Notes: generated by a model from the sequence alone, not told the origin. Shown: positions 13,086 through 33,858, numbered from the stretch's first letter. The stretch: 64,000 nt of DNA from Tubiluchus corallicola (GCA_030141605.1 JAQGDQ010000001.1:1240001-1304000); one strand, 5' to 3'. Translations and numbers: made by a program.

Positions 13086-14514
13086 TTATAGACTATTTTG
13101 CAGAAGAAAAATAAGAGCTTAATCACAGAAAATCAAATTCGTTTGATAGTGATAGCGCATTATTGTATTTATGCTATTTTTTGTAAATGTGCAAATATTA
13201 CGAACTGTTTAACCTCTGATATTTTTTTGCTGGTTCAATATGACGATTATACTCAATGTGTTGGGATGCTTTGTGTAATGTGTAATGTATTGTTCGTCAA
13301 TAAACTTATTACTTATTGCATAAAAACAGTTGATAAGATGACCATTTTGTCGGCTCGCTATACGTTCATTCATACATATACACTCATTCCACCATGACAT
13401 AGGCGTGACCATCTCGTTTAAAATTGAATTAGCTTCCTTAACTTCTTGTGCAGTTTCTGAGAACGAGTGATCATTCAGGTCATTGTTTGCTAAATAATCA
13501 GCACAATGCCTGCACGCTTAACTGCGGCATTCGCCATCAGATCGTATCACCATCAAACAAAAATCAGTCGACGAATTCACTCAAAATTTAATTTAACAGG
13601 ACATAGCAATTAGTTAAAGTTTTTCACAATTCTGTGTTCGTACGTTTTGATACTACACCCTATGATGAATTATCATTGCCCTGTTGCAGAGCGCGGCAAT
13701 ACTATAATGACCATGCGTGCACATGAGGAGCTGTATTCGACATCGTATGTCCAGCGCTGTGGCATCCTCTTTCTATAAACATTTTAATAACTTCTCCATC
13801 TTCTTGCATCAGTATAAAGATTTTCAGCAATATTATTGCAACAAACTGGACACAGGGAGGTGAGAGCTCAGCAGGGCGCCAAAACGTCAAAAGTTCGCAG
13901 TATCGGTTTTCAACTACAAGACGAAATCGCATTCCAGACTTCCACGAAACCCTCCACATAATGTGCTTATGCGATAGATAGACTTCCTCTCTACTTTCTC
14001 CTGCTTCAATTTTTTCACATGTAGTAACTCATTTTAGTCTCGGCACAGTTAACCGAAAACACTTGAAAAGATTTTATTAATCTTGCATTATGCTATACGT
14101 ATTCCACAAATACGAATTACACACATTTAGACTTCATGTACATTAAAACCCGTTAGGCGACATAGCATATAGACGGTGCTTTTTAGCTTTGAATTATATT
14201 CACATATGCTACTAGCTACATTAAAACTGCAATAATTAAAACTAATTAGATTTGTCTCACACATTTTAATTTACATTTTATTGACTAATTTTGCTGGATT
14301 TTCTTGGAATTAACACACTTGTGTTTCAGTTATGCTATGTGTTGCAGTGGTCGTAATAAGAAATATTGAATTAGTCTTCTGATGCACTTTGCGATTAAAA
14401 ATGTTCTTTTAATTAACCTTTTCTTAGTGTTTTTAAGCAGTATTTATGTTGTGTAATGAATTTTAATATTAGTTGTATGCATTCTTATGGCTTAAGACTT
14501 ATGGAGCCGCATAC
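13086..14514. other. Stretch without a recognised gene
   Basis: AT-rich, several chance ORFs on both strands; nothing supported. Confidence 0.4.
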
Positions 14515-14518
14515 GGTT

Positions 14519-15802
14519 ACGTCGAGAAAAATTACTAAACCGGGAGCATGGATTAATATATCGTGCGCACGGATTAATAATTTATGGCGCACGAATTAGT
14601 ATATCGTGGGCACAAATTAAGGAGTCACTGCTGGTGCAAGAATTAAAATAAAAGAGAGCAAAATACAGCAATGATTTATCAAATGAAAGTAATCACAATG
14701 TTTATTATCAGTAATTTAGGCTGAAGGCCCATCTTTAATTTTACATCTAATTCCGCAACCTGAAGCCTAACATACCGATATACATATCTTTTAGAATCTA
14801 AGGCCTCCGATTAAATATAATTATTTATATCTGTCATGTAGAGCCAAATTCCCTCTTTGCTTCTGCATTCATAAGACCCCATCTTTACTTCATCCAGTGC
14901 CTTGACCTGAGGCTCCACACACTTGATGCATACACTCACACACGCCTCTTGAGGCATAAGGCCCAGAATAATATAATGGCTGCTGTCAGTTGTATTTTCT
15001 CAGAAACAAAGCGACGCGATTATTATCGTAACTTACGCGGTTAGGCGTATGTCAACTGCAGGCCTGGTAAATGGTCCTCCCGCATCGTGAGTAGCAAACT
15101 AATTAGTATGATTATTTCCACTCTTGTCCCAAGACATCATTTTTGGAAAGAAAGACTAAATATTCCGATTAACAGATATGACTATATTGACATTATTTAT
15201 TTAAACAAATCACAAGGCGTTGCAAAAACAGTACACACAAGCGATGATGAAAATAAAAACATTAAGCTATTAGTAATATCATAAACTACGACCACAAGAC
15301 CAAAATACATAGCAGATATAATCAAAATACCAAGATAGTTGATTACAAACATATCTACTCAAAACATGTTAGCTGAAAATGATCAAAAGGCAAATAGCTA
15401 AGATCATTGCTAACTGACGTACCAACAAGCAGACAACTAATAACGAAACCCAAAAACTCAAAGCTTAAATACATACCTAGCGACTCGGTCAAATTAACTA
15501 GTTATTACAACTACGACGATTCATCAATGAGCAAAAATCGTACGATACTTAGCAAGACCGACAACAAAATAGTGGTAAATCATAAAACCTACTCAAACAA
15601 GACTTAGTACTTACGACTAAATTCTTACCATTTACGCTTAACGGTTACTTTACTGTTTGCTGTGCGGGTATCTTCTCTGTGTCAGTTAAACCTATAATTT
15701 AATTTATGTATTATATTATGTAATTTCTTGCACACACGGATTAATAATTCGTGGCCACGGTATCATAATTCGCAGCCGCGATTTAGTAATTTTTCTCAAC
15801 GT
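14519..15802. mobile_element. 1.28 kb inverted-repeat element with internal subrepeats
   Basis: The left end ACGTCGAGAAAAATTACTAA and the right end (reverse-complemented) ACGTTGAGAAAAATTACTAA form terminal inverted repeats that continue, more weakly, for about 80-120 bp. Within each are degenerate subrepeats of about 23 bp built on ggattaatatatcgtgcgcac. The element is flanked by GGTT on both sides (14515-14518 and 15803-15806), a possible 4-bp target duplication. No transposase ORF is evident, so it is non-autonomous; the superfamily is unknown. Confidence 0.7.
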
Positions 15803-18800
15803 GGTTAGTAGGAGGCGAGTATTATCTATTAAAAAATATAGAATTCGAATTCAGTTTTAAAGATTTTCGAATTACTACTAAAAAGCAATAATTAACTTTG
15901 ATTAGGTTTAAAGTTATTTGTTAAGATCTTCGGTGATTATTCGGTTAAAGTTCTAAGGTAATTCTTATAACTAGATTTACAAAGTTTAAAAACGACCGAA
16001 AATCTATTGAGTCGAAGAAATATAGGCATGGGTCCAATCCAGCCAACAGCTAAGACTAAAGTTTAGTGTTTTCTTGTCATTTATATTTAATCATTTCACA
16101 ACTCGCGAGTTATTTTCTGTCATTTGTGTAATATGGAAACGCTGTTACTGTATATTGGCATTGATATTGGCCAAATATTATTTCTAGATAAAATCAATGT
16201 TTTACACGAAGTAGATGAAATTTGTTGCGAAAGACCTGACGGAAATTTGTTTAAATTTTGGAGCTCAAAAAATATGCCGTATAGAACAAAGCTGTTCTTT
16301 CTTAGTTTATTTGAGAGAGCCGATATAGACACAGTATTTAGTATAGTAAAGGAATTTTAAAACAAAGTTAGCAGAGCAGACAAAGTGTTGCACTGTCCAT
16401 TGCAAAATAACAGATTTTACACTGCGTATTGAAATAAAGAAATATTGAAATAATTTTTTTGGATTCGACTCTGAAATCCTTGTGACTTAACTACACAGTC
16501 AGCCATCGATCTTCGTTAACATACGTTCATGATCAGTTTTAAAAAAACCAATAGCGATAATACACGTGTCTCACCAAAAATATAAAGGAAAAGTGGGTTC
16601 AGGCTATATAGAAAGCATTTAAACTATTGCCGTCATTGTTGTCGTCGCTAGTTCCTACTCTGCCATTTTTCTATTTTTGGTCTTCGCATTTGTCTTTCGC
16701 GTTATCCCCAATATGCTTCATTTTACTGTATCAAGAAAAAGTACCAAAAGTCTATTTCACCCGCAAGATATTTGTTAACCGACTGCCTAGCATACTTAGC
16801 AGAGTTGGTAATGACTTTGCAGTTAAGTTGGATCAGAATTTTGTGACAGGACTTGTCACAAAATGTGTTGACTTAGTGCCGAACTCCTTCACTTTACTTT
16901 GCTCTGTTTCCAGTTTTTGACAAATTTTTCAAAAGTTTTTAAATTGCTTTTTAGACAATTACCTTTTACAGGTTTGAAAGTGCACAGCTTTTTTAAACAT
17001 TATTTCAGGCTGTACGGGATGTCATTAAAGCAATCTTGAAATAAATCTTAAAGTTACTGCCACATTAAATGTTCCTTCTTTCAGATTCTGTAAAATCATA
17101 AAGGTGACAACGATTCACTGTTTTTGTGGATTTTGGAAGTGTGTCAGCTTAGGTCTGGATTATGATCTCTATATTAGGCGTAACTATTGCTGTTTGGCGA
17201 AGATTGACTGATGTTATACTTGCAGTAGTGGCTTCTGAACATCTGCAGGTGGTCACTGGTCGCCACCTGAAGCCGGACTGTACCCTTGGCTACAGATACT
17301 GTGAACTCACTTAACAAGCCGATAACCTGACAGGCTTGTCCATATTGATCATCTAAGTAGCTTCACAACCGAACCAATTTGCGTCTCCAGTACTTCACAA
17401 TTAAGCCGGCCGTGTTAACAGTCCTAATCGCTTATTGATTGCATGCGAGGCAAGCTTAGATGTAATAGTTGGCTAACAAAAGCCGGAATTAAGGAAATTG
17501 CTGTTACACTAACAGTTTTGATTGAGATTAACTGGTAAAGTACGTGCGAGTGTACCACGTCAGTAACATGATATAATACAAAATAATCAAAATAAGTGTC
17601 ATGAGAACTATTTGAGCTTCACGTTACTCGAACTGATGGGTAACTTACTCAGACTTAGTCGTTTTTCTCTTTATCTCTATCTTCGTTATTGAGAAATGGA
17701 AATCACACAGCTGGCTTGCAAAAATATCAATATCGTAACTATTACGACAATGTTATGAAGGTCTATATTGTCTAGAAACAAACCCTAATTATTATCGAAT
17801 TTCACTTAAAATAATAAAAGGCATACGTGAGTGACAACGACATGTTTTGTAAGAAAGAATTATTATTACGTGTGCGATTATGTGGTTTGATTTCTTACCA
17901 GCCATTATTACAGCCAGAAAAAACCTCCTTCATAAGTACGGTCAGTCTTCTACAACCATTAGAAAGAATAAGTAATTCAACTTCAGTTTTGCTAGTGTGA
18001 ATTTTTTATCACGAAAATACGTCTAAAATTTTAAACTGCTTAATTTTAACGTGAGCAGTAGCACGAGTGTAAGTCTATAATTGATGACAATCATGCACGG
18101 ACATTGTGAATTATATCAATACACGAATTACGCAATTATCGCCAAATGAATCCCCGCTTCACGTAGTTACTCATTTAATATAATTGAGCAGGATGTAACT
18201 CGACCATAAGTCCTGTAACCTTACGTTTGCATTTGTTCGCCTGAGGTTGACAAAGGATGGACTCATCATACATAAGTATGTATTGCAATCTTAACGAAAC
18301 TGTTCTACATGTTGTCAGAACTCACTGTCACATCGCACATAGAAAGAACTGACACAACACATCTTCTAGACTGCAGGTTAGGCTTATGCAAACAACAGCA
18401 ATGGCAAGAGGCAAAAGCATATAATCGAAAGTTGAGAATAAATTTAATAATCAGCCATTATACATGTCCTTTCTTCCTTCTGTGCACCATACTAATTTTC
18501 TTCTCAAACATTATTTATATCCTCCATTTTAGCTCTTATCACATTTTCAAAAAGCTTTGCAAGCTCATGCTACACAAGCTTTCTGCAGTACAATAGTAAA
18601 ACTCAAGTAAATTGTCAAACACATTAATTACTTCCAGAGCTGGAAATGGGCAATGTAACGCGTGGGCCATTTTACTGATGTTGTTTCAAGAGTTTGGATC
18701 ACGGTATCCATGAGTGAAGTGGGTGATGGATCACACTTGGGGCATATTTCTAGTTCTGGGTTTACTGGATTTATGATTGTATAAAATGTATAAAATATTT

Positions 18801-19935
18801 TGTTATGCGTGTTTTTTACTGTTGTGCTGATGTGAAATAATTTGCGGACTTGCTTTCTTTCTTTCTTTCTTGCATACCTACCTACTTACTTACAAATGCC
18901 AGTCTATATCTTATATTCGTTGCATAATTATTCAGTAAGCAATCTTCTCCACCGACACTGATGTTTGCCAGTCTCCTCTAGTCAACCTGCTACTACCGAA
19001 ATAAACTAGTGTGAATGCAGATTCACTTATTCCACTTTTTTTCTACATCTATGTAATCATAAATTGCATTCAGATCATTTATTGCACTCTCACTTGAGAA
19101 GCAAAAGAACCAGTAATGTAGCATTGCCATTTATCAAGCTATTAGCCTACACAAAGGAATTACCGAACGTACAAGCAATTCAGAGCATTAGAAGAATGTT
19201 TACCTTGATTACCAAAGTTGCTTCCGAATGCTGGAGTATTTGAAATTTAACTGACCTGCTAAACACTAAAGGTGTGAGTAAACAAAGTTGTGGCGTGGCG
19301 TTTCGCTCTTTTTCTCTGGGGCTCATATTATCCGCTACTGTAACCGATATCGTGTTTAAGTGTTCAGTAGTTGATCTGTCTCACCCCTCCCTAGCGGCAT
19401 CTGCAAGAGCAACAGAGGCAACCGAAACATCGCACAAAGTTCAGACGTGATATGGATTCTCGTAAAAGCAAACCAATTTCTCAAGCCCACTTGCTACAGT
19501 TCTATCAACGTTAGATTGCTGTTTCCACCACCAATTTCAATGATACGAGACATTGACAAGGCCCGCAAGTATTCAAATTTCCAGGCGTTGATTGATGAAA
19601 TGAAACATTTGATGGGTTGAATGTATAGACAAATCTACAGGGTTGATGCGCTGAGCACGTAATTGGCCTTGATATTGAATTCTCAGTGGATATTCTGCTC
19701 GGCGAGGGGAATGATGTGATTTTTCATGGAAAATTGTCCTATCACTAGCGTCATTAAAACCGGAAATTATCGCTGAACTTTATATATTTTGTCAGCTTTA
19801 CACGTACTTTCATGAGCTGTTGTGCAGAATAAAAAACAATATTTTCATAGCAATATGCAATAAGGAATTCTACGTCTTTAAGCAACACAAGGTTGGCATA
19901 TTACGTATATTAAGTGATTTTACAAGCTTAATTAT
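15803..19935. other. Stretch without a recognised gene
   Basis: Holds a 70-78 codon open stretch on both strands at 16120-16360 and a short CTTT run at about 18855-18871. I recognise no protein or repeat family here. Confidence 0.4.
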
Positions 19936-20282
19936 TATTTCTAAAAATAAAGCCTTCGCAGTATTTAAAGTATTCGTTTCCTGAGAAACTAAACTGAATA
20001 AAATTTCAGGAAAACATCCTGTCAAAAATCGCATTTCCTTACATTCTCCCTTGAGCGGATTGTGTGCCTTGTGAAACTATAATGCAATTTCAGTGCAATA
20101 TTTAAAAGTCAAAGAAGCTATAAAGGCATTACAAAAGCAAAAACAACGTATCTGTTAAAACATTTATTATAAATCTGAGCTTATTTTTCTTTAAAAATAT
20201 TCTAGATAAAAAACCACTGACCTTCACAAAAGTTACCTGCTTGTAATATGTGAGATATGACTCATCCTAAAGTACCAATAGT
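19936..20282. repeat. Direct duplication, copy 1 (347 bp)
   Basis: Nearly identical to 20998-21345, from tatttctaaaaataaagcct to ctaaagtaccaatagt. The differences are single-base changes and one- or two-base indels. The copies are 1062 bp apart in the same orientation. Confidence 0.95.
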
Positions 20283-20997
20283 AAATAATTACTCTCACAC
20301 TAACATTAGCGCACTTAGAAAACATCATTCAGTTAACATAAACCTGAAGCCTGCAAGTGCCTGAACTGCAGGACGAACGCCTGGTGTGGTGGATGCACAA
20401 GCACTTACACATATCTTTACACTGGCTTCTTTAGCACTCGATCGTAGCCACAGAGATGCTCACCAACCGCTTATCGAACAGTGGCTTCACATTTTGTGTG
20501 GTTTGCCAAGAGCAGCCTCAGGTGATAGGGTTGACAAGCCGGCTAGTACCAGCAACCGATTGACACGAGCAACGATATGTACGCACTCAAAAAAACAGTT
20601 GGTTTTAAATAATTCAGCATGTGTAAACGCTGAACGCAAATAGTTCAGCACATGCTAATTTTAAACGATTTTTTTCTAAGTTTGCCTTATATCGGTTGCG
20701 GTTTGCTTCGAGGTAGCGCCCCAGCATAGTGGAAGTGAAGACTATAGCAAGTTCTTACAAACCATCGGAAAGTAAGTATCCAATCTAGTAAAATTATTTG
20801 CATCGCTGTTATATCAATACTGACATTTTTTCACGTACTTCTTTCTTTTTGGTACCACGTAAACTTTGAAAACTAATGTTGCGATACTTTCAATGGACAT
20901 GACGCACTCCAGAGCAATAAAATGTAGATTGATTTGATGCCACATAAGCCTGAACATTTTCCTTCCAGTCAGTTCATTTTTCGCATTCTTGAGTTAA
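20283..20997. other. Unique spacer between direct duplicates
   Basis: Contains an 85-codon frame at 20386-20643 with no recognisable family. If the duplication is tandem, this spacer belongs to the duplicated unit or was inserted into it; it has no second copy in the window. Confidence 0.4.
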
Positions 20998-21345
20998 TAT
21001 TTCTAAAAATAAAGCCTTCGCCAGTATTTAAAGTATTCTTTTCCTGAGAAACTAAACTGAATAAAATTTCAGGAAAACATCCTGTCAAAAATCGCATTTC
21101 CTTACATTCTCCCTTAAGCGGATTTGTGCCTTGTGAAACTATAATGCAATTTCAGTGCAATATTTAAAAGTCAAAGAAGCTATAAAGGCAATACAAACGC
21201 AAAAACAACGTATCTGTTAAAACATTTATTATAAATCTGAGCTTATTTTTCTTTAAAAATATTCTAGAAAAAAAAACCACTGATCTTCACAAAAGTTACC
21301 TGCTTGTAATATGTGAGATATGACTCATCCTAAAGTACCAATAGT
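20998..21345. repeat. Direct duplication, copy 2 (348 bp)
   Basis: Second copy of the 19936-20282 repeat, same strand. It passes abruptly into a TTGG/GGCT-rich cryptic repeat at its 3' edge. Confidence 0.95.
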
Positions 21346-21690
21346 TGTTTGGCCTTTGATTCCTTGGCTGGTTGTGTGTTAGGCTAGCTAGGTGGTTCTT
21401 GCCATCCTGGATGAACAGTTGGTATTTGATTGGTTGGCTAATGAGTTGGGTAGTATAGGTATTTTGAATTTGCTGGTTAGCTAGGCTGGCGCCCGAGTAA
21501 ATAGCAGTTGGTTAGCTTACTAGTCAGCTGTCAGGCAGGCTGGCCAGTTGGTAATAGATTGATTTTTTTCTTGGCTAGTTGATTGCTAGCTGGTCCTGTC
21601 GGTCGGTCAGTCGATTGATTATGTAGGGTGATTGACTGGATGATATTTAGTCCGCTAGTTAACAGGCTGCTTGTTTAGAGGCTTCCTATG
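21346..21690. repeat. Cryptic TTGG/GGCT-rich simple sequence
   Basis: Repeated short words ttgg, gctagct, ggctggc, gattgatt and ggtcggtc without a strict period, strongly strand-asymmetric (G+T rich, C-poor) against its surroundings. It looks like a degenerate tetranucleotide array. Confidence 0.6.
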
Positions 21691-22214
21691 ATAGGGGCTC
21701 TGCGGCTTGGATGCAGAGCCAGTTTAAACAATAATTATTATTGCAGCAATCGTCCCCAATCAGACGTCATCTGTTAACATAAGACCAATGTTAACTAGAA
21801 GACACTGAGTAGAGATACAACATGCGCCCTTTAATAAAGTCACGATGGGAAAAATTTATTCTTATATTTTTGATCTTTTGACCTTGGTCTTTGACCTTCT
21901 GAACCAAAAGCAACGGATTACCAGGTTTTGCGCAAGCCTATCCAAGTGCTAAGTTTGGTGATTATAGCTTCGTCTGTTTTGATTTTACTGATTTTTTCAC
22001 CTTGCACTCTTGACTTTGGACTTTTTCCTCGGCAACACTATCTGTATGGGAGTTAAAGCAAAAGCCAAGTCTTTCACGATGTCTATTTTAATATATGCGG
22101 AAAATATTACAAAGTTTTCAGCAATAAAATTCCGATAAGCGGTGAATTTTGTAGTGAAAACCAATTACCGACGATAACATAATAATCTCCAACTCGGCTA
22201 GCTAATGCCGACAA

Positions 22215-22400
22215 AGTAACAGAATAACTATTTTAACAAGCTAAAATTGAGCTCTATAAGCTGTGCAAACCGCCAGCACCTTCTGCATGCTCGCAGTCTC
22301 GCAGTCTCGCAGAAATGCATGCTTATTTTTAATTATATTGTGTAGTACCTATGCATTTTCAGGTATAATCCTGTGGATTAAAGTTATGTAAGTACTTGAA
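22215..22400 (+). repeat. Dispersed repeat family B, copy 1
   Basis: Matches the minus strand of about 52965-53150. The shared core is aaaccgccagcaccttctgc, tgctcgc, ttatattgtgtagtac and ctgtggattaaag. Inside this copy gcagtctc is tandemly repeated. No coding potential. Confidence 0.8.
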
Positions 22401-22537
22401 AGTTACTGAAAATAGATTTGACGGCTAATCAACATAGTTACACACAAAAACATGGTTAATAAGAATTGCAGAATTTCTGCAGAACTGCAGAACCTTTCAT
22501 TAAGCGTGCCTTCGGACAGACACACACAAGCATAAAG

Positions 22538-22569
22538 ACACACACACACACACACACACGCACACACAT
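22538..22569. repeat. CA dinucleotide microsatellite
   Basis: About 15 CA units with one interruption, next to shorter CA runs at 22518-22527. Confidence 0.95.
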
Positions 22570-22599
22570 AGACGCCATTAAGTTGGCGTGGGTGGGTAA

Positions 22600-23470
22600 T
22601 AATTAACATTTTCGCTAAACCACTAATTCTAATTTAGCCACTGCATAATTGTCTAATTTAATGTCTACAGCCGGGATTTCTTCGGGTTAGCGCTGCTGGA
22701 TGAAAATAAATTCGTTCGTTTCACTGTTGTAAGCAGCGTTTTTAATAATTTCTTTTTCCTGAGCAAATACTGCCATCTTTCAGACGAAAAAAGTAACATC
22801 AGTATTATTTTGTCAACCGCAAATTTCCTATGCACAATTGAAGAAAATTATAACTATGAATATGTATGAAGATTAGATGGAATAAACTCACAATTAATTA
22901 TTTTTTTAAATTAAATCTGGTTGAAAGGAAGGAATGGAAGGTAAAAAAGTCAGAACAGGGTCTCGATTTGAATTAGGGTCTGTACTAGTCCAAAGCTTAT
23001 AAGGTCGTCTTGATTAGCAAAATATTCTAATTTCTGCTAATTAATTATAATTTTGAGGAACGGCGATAGCTTTAGTAATTATATACTATGCTGGCACTCC
23101 AAACCTAAAGAAGTATTAAAACCAAGCTAAACATTTGGGAACACACCCACAACTGACCCAGAAAAATTATTCATGAATCTGATCCTGCAATCTTTACACA
23201 TAAATCTTATCTGCAGTTTCCTTTACCAAATGTTTTCTACAAAATAACTGTACTGAGTTTTCGTAACGTATATGTATATATAACATATATACAACTTTTG
23301 GATCTGCGTTACAGTAAAGGGTAACGGAAATCTTCAATACGTGACTTCCGTGGGAAAGGTCAGACTGTACAAACATCTTTCAAGTATCGCCTTTGTTAGA
23401 CATCATGAAAACTTAATTAAAAGGCAAATTTGCGTGTGCTATCTTCAATTAGCTGTGATTTAATGTGTAA
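22600..23470. other. Region upstream of the lectin gene
   Basis: No ORF or repeat recognised. A tatatgtatatataacatata stretch at about 23270-23290 is TATA-like but is 180 nt from the ATG and may be chance. Confidence 0.35.
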
Positions 23471-30527
<7,057 letters not shown>

Positions 30528-30533
30528 GTACTG

Positions 30534-33500
30534 AAAATTGAAAAATGTTGTTTTCCAACAGAATTTTTGTAAACAATTTGTCAAATGGTGTTGCCATTTT
30601 TTAAATGAATTCTGAATGTCCAAGGAAAATCCATGTGCAGATATCATATATTTTGTCAAACATACAAAACTAAAGAAGTTCTTACATAAAAAGATCAAAA
30701 CTGTTTATTACTGCATTTTTACACACTCCATTTCTGACTTGCTTCAATTTTCTTGTGACTGAAATACAAAATGTTCTATAAAGGCTAGTAAAGTTGAAAC
30801 TTGTACATATTTAAAAAATCGGTTAGATAGTCATTTGCTTATTTATAAATTAAACAGCCCACTATAGAATAACCAATTGTAGTTCAATGATGAATTTTTT
30901 TATAAAGCTAATCCTAATGACTATTAATTATGAAGTTTTTGAGATGGCCTAAAAATTTCAAAATTATTGCAAACTTATATAAGGTTACCGGAAAGATTCT
31001 GAACCTTGGACATAACCACAATGCCTCAACAACAAAAATACTTATAATACACTTTGTAATAAAAGAAAATTTATAATCATACTGTAAAAAAGTTTATATA
31101 AAGACAAGGGGTGAGCCATTTGCAAAAAATGCAGCCGGTGAAATGAAACAGTCCGTTGAGCTATTTACAATATGGCATGTCACAAATTTACTGCAGGAAC
31201 TCCTGTCAAGCCAAGTTAACATTCTTGCATTTAATGAAATCGATCCAAATAGTAATTTGTACCACATTAAAAATCCAAATTGCAATGATGCTTTTGTCGA
31301 AAAATGGCCAGTGTCTACTAAATGCACAGAAGTATTTTTGCTGATTCTTTACTGCGACAAAACAAAGAATTAGAGTAGATTTAAGGAATGCATATGAACA
31401 CGAATGAAACTTAAAATTCATACTGTAAAGTATTTGGCAAAATTGCAATATTCAGAATTAATTATTTCCATTCTAACTCCTAATATACAAATTTTGTTTA
31501 TAGGTCATGTACACTGTACCTGATGAAGTTTGTCTATAACCTGGGATGCTGCAACCATTAATTAAATGCAGAAAATGTGCTTTTTTATCTAAAAACTTTA
31601 TGCAAGAGAAAAACAGCTTTTCTGTTCTTACTGATTTGACTTGCTAAGTTTCAGTTTTTAAATGTGATACAAGTTTATTCAGTGCCACCATTAAGGCTAC
31701 ATATTTTATATTTACAAAAAAAACACAAGACTGGAGAATATACAAAAACAAATGGAGTGTGTTTAACACAGTCTTTGTCTATCATACAACATGATTACGT
31801 AATGAGCAACTTAAAGTCAAAGACTTTACATTGCAAAGTCCCACATGCATAATACTACAGCTTACTTTCATTCAAGTTATATTTTATAAAGATAATAGGC
31901 ATTAATCAGAAGAATGTGCTACAAATACTAGCAAGTCGTGTTTAGAAAACTTGGAGATACTTAAAGACCTAAATACCTCAAAAGTCAAAAATGAGTAAGC
32001 AGCAGTAGCTCATGGTACAACTGTAGAACCTCTTCTTTAATACAAATAAACAATATCCAAAAGATGCCTGACTTAGACTGGTACAATCTACTAGAACTGC
32101 CTAAGAAAAAATATAACATAGTAACAAACATGTATCAGTCTGAAGGTCACTAGAATCTTGTCATCATAAAGTATGGTGCATCAGCCATATGCTTTATGAT
32201 GCCAAACATTCTGCAATGGATCTGGCTACAGGCATGCAACATACAGGTGGTTATACGTGAAAAATTTAACATGTAAAACAAATGAAAAATAAAACTCTCT
32301 CACTCACATACTACACAAATGATGGATGAAATGATTTGCATAATGGACATTATTATGGAATCTTGCAAGTTACTTATTTTGGATCGAAAGTGTTTTGCTA
32401 ATACAGATTTCAAGCACCATCAAGTTAACATCTCCAGCTAATTCATGCCTTTTCAGTTCTGCCAAGATAATCTGGCACACTGAAGGCTATTGTCACAAGT
32501 TACATGTATTAAACAAATTAAAGAAAAGAACACAGGCAACTTAAACTTTATTCTTACTTGTAAGTACTTCATTGGAATTTCATAAACAATATAATTCAAA
32601 AACCATCTAATTCTGTATGCTGAAAAACTATAATTAACTGAAGACTTTTTCATGTAGCAAGGTGTCAGCAATTTGCAAAATAATTAACAAATTGGTATCA
32701 TCGCTTATATACTGCTATCAGCCTCAGAATTAAAAATTTATAATTTAATCACAGATCAGAAGGAAACACAAAAATAAACACCTGAAAAATGACACAGATA
32801 AAGAGTGTGGATTAATATATTGCACGTTCCCATACAATTATTGGTTACTTACTACATGCACAACTAATAGAAGCCAAAGTCATAGTTGTCAAACAACATG
32901 AAGTATATAGTATCATGGTAGTTAATAAAAATCCCACAAAAAAGAAACTAAAAAATGTGATGCTCTAGTATACCGCAATTTGTTTACTGTAATACTTTTT
33001 ACTATTTGTCTTAATTCTTAATATTAAAAACCATTGATGACTTAGCTTGTAACTTAATTGCAATGTACAACAGACAACTTGTGCCAGAGAAGTACTCTAA
33101 ATTGAGTTTTTAACTATAACCACTAAGTATAAAGTAAATGATTTTCAAATGCTGTTGGGTTCTACACACAATGGTATTAAAATTAAGATTTCTAAAATTT
33201 GACAACACTAAAGCACAGTTGATAGAAACCATTCATAAAGAGCCAAATGTAGGTCCAATTAATAAAGTAAATGAAAAAATGTGCAAAAGCTTTAAACAAT
33301 CCAAAAAATATTTCTATACATTTGAAACAGGAACTACATATAGCTAATTCAGAATTAAAGTAAATGCCATCAAGTGCACTATTTCTTCGTTATCACTTTA
33401 AAAAAATAATCTACAAAAAATAACAAAACAATTAGCTAACTTCTTAAAGAAGAGTAAGTAAATATATAGGCAAATGCTTTATTAGAATGAGTGTGAGCCT

Positions 33501-33850
33501 TAAAAAATGTGACAGAGAACTTCAGGGCTACAAAGAAACCTAGTTTACCATTGCCGTGTATGAAATACAATACAAATCATTGCAAATCTATAAACTACAA
33601 ATACAGAAAACATTGTGATAACCAAAAAAAATATCACAAGAGAGTGACTGGAAGAAATCAGGTGTACTAAGAAATAGCCGACTGTTAGCTTAGTTGTACT
33701 GGCTTCGATACTTTTATTAGAAAATAAACGTCTGCTTTATGGAAAATAGTTATACATATATTTATTGTCTGTTTTGGTCAACCAAATAAAAATAAAACAC
33801 TGTGTGAATCATAAAGACCGCCTTGTTACTAAAGCAATTAGGTTTTTGAC
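30534..33850. other. AT-rich interval between the lectin and KPNB1 3' ends
   Basis: Very AT-rich with only chance ORFs on either strand. The first part is probably lectin 3' UTR and the last part may be KPNB1 3' UTR. No repeat family was identified. Confidence 0.4.
31058..31063 (+). terminator. Candidate poly(A) signal for the lectin
   Basis: AATAAA about 530 nt after the lectin stop. Plausible as the 3' end signal but not specific in AT-rich sequence. Confidence 0.3.
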
Positions 33851-33852
33851 AG

Positions 33853-33858
33853 TTTATT
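33853..33858 (-). terminator. Candidate KPNB1 poly(A) signal
   Basis: AATAAA on the minus strand, about 0.8 kb downstream of the putative 3' UTR acceptor. I noticed no closer canonical hexamer, but AATAAA is common in such AT-rich DNA, so the assignment is weak. Confidence 0.25.

Noticed and set aside
16120-16360. Overlapping long frames on both strands
   Set aside because: The sequence is moderately protein-like on the plus strand, but I know no family and there is no splice or repeat context.
20386-20643. 85-codon plus frame between the direct duplicates
   Set aside because: No recognisable family and no second copy; treated as spacer.
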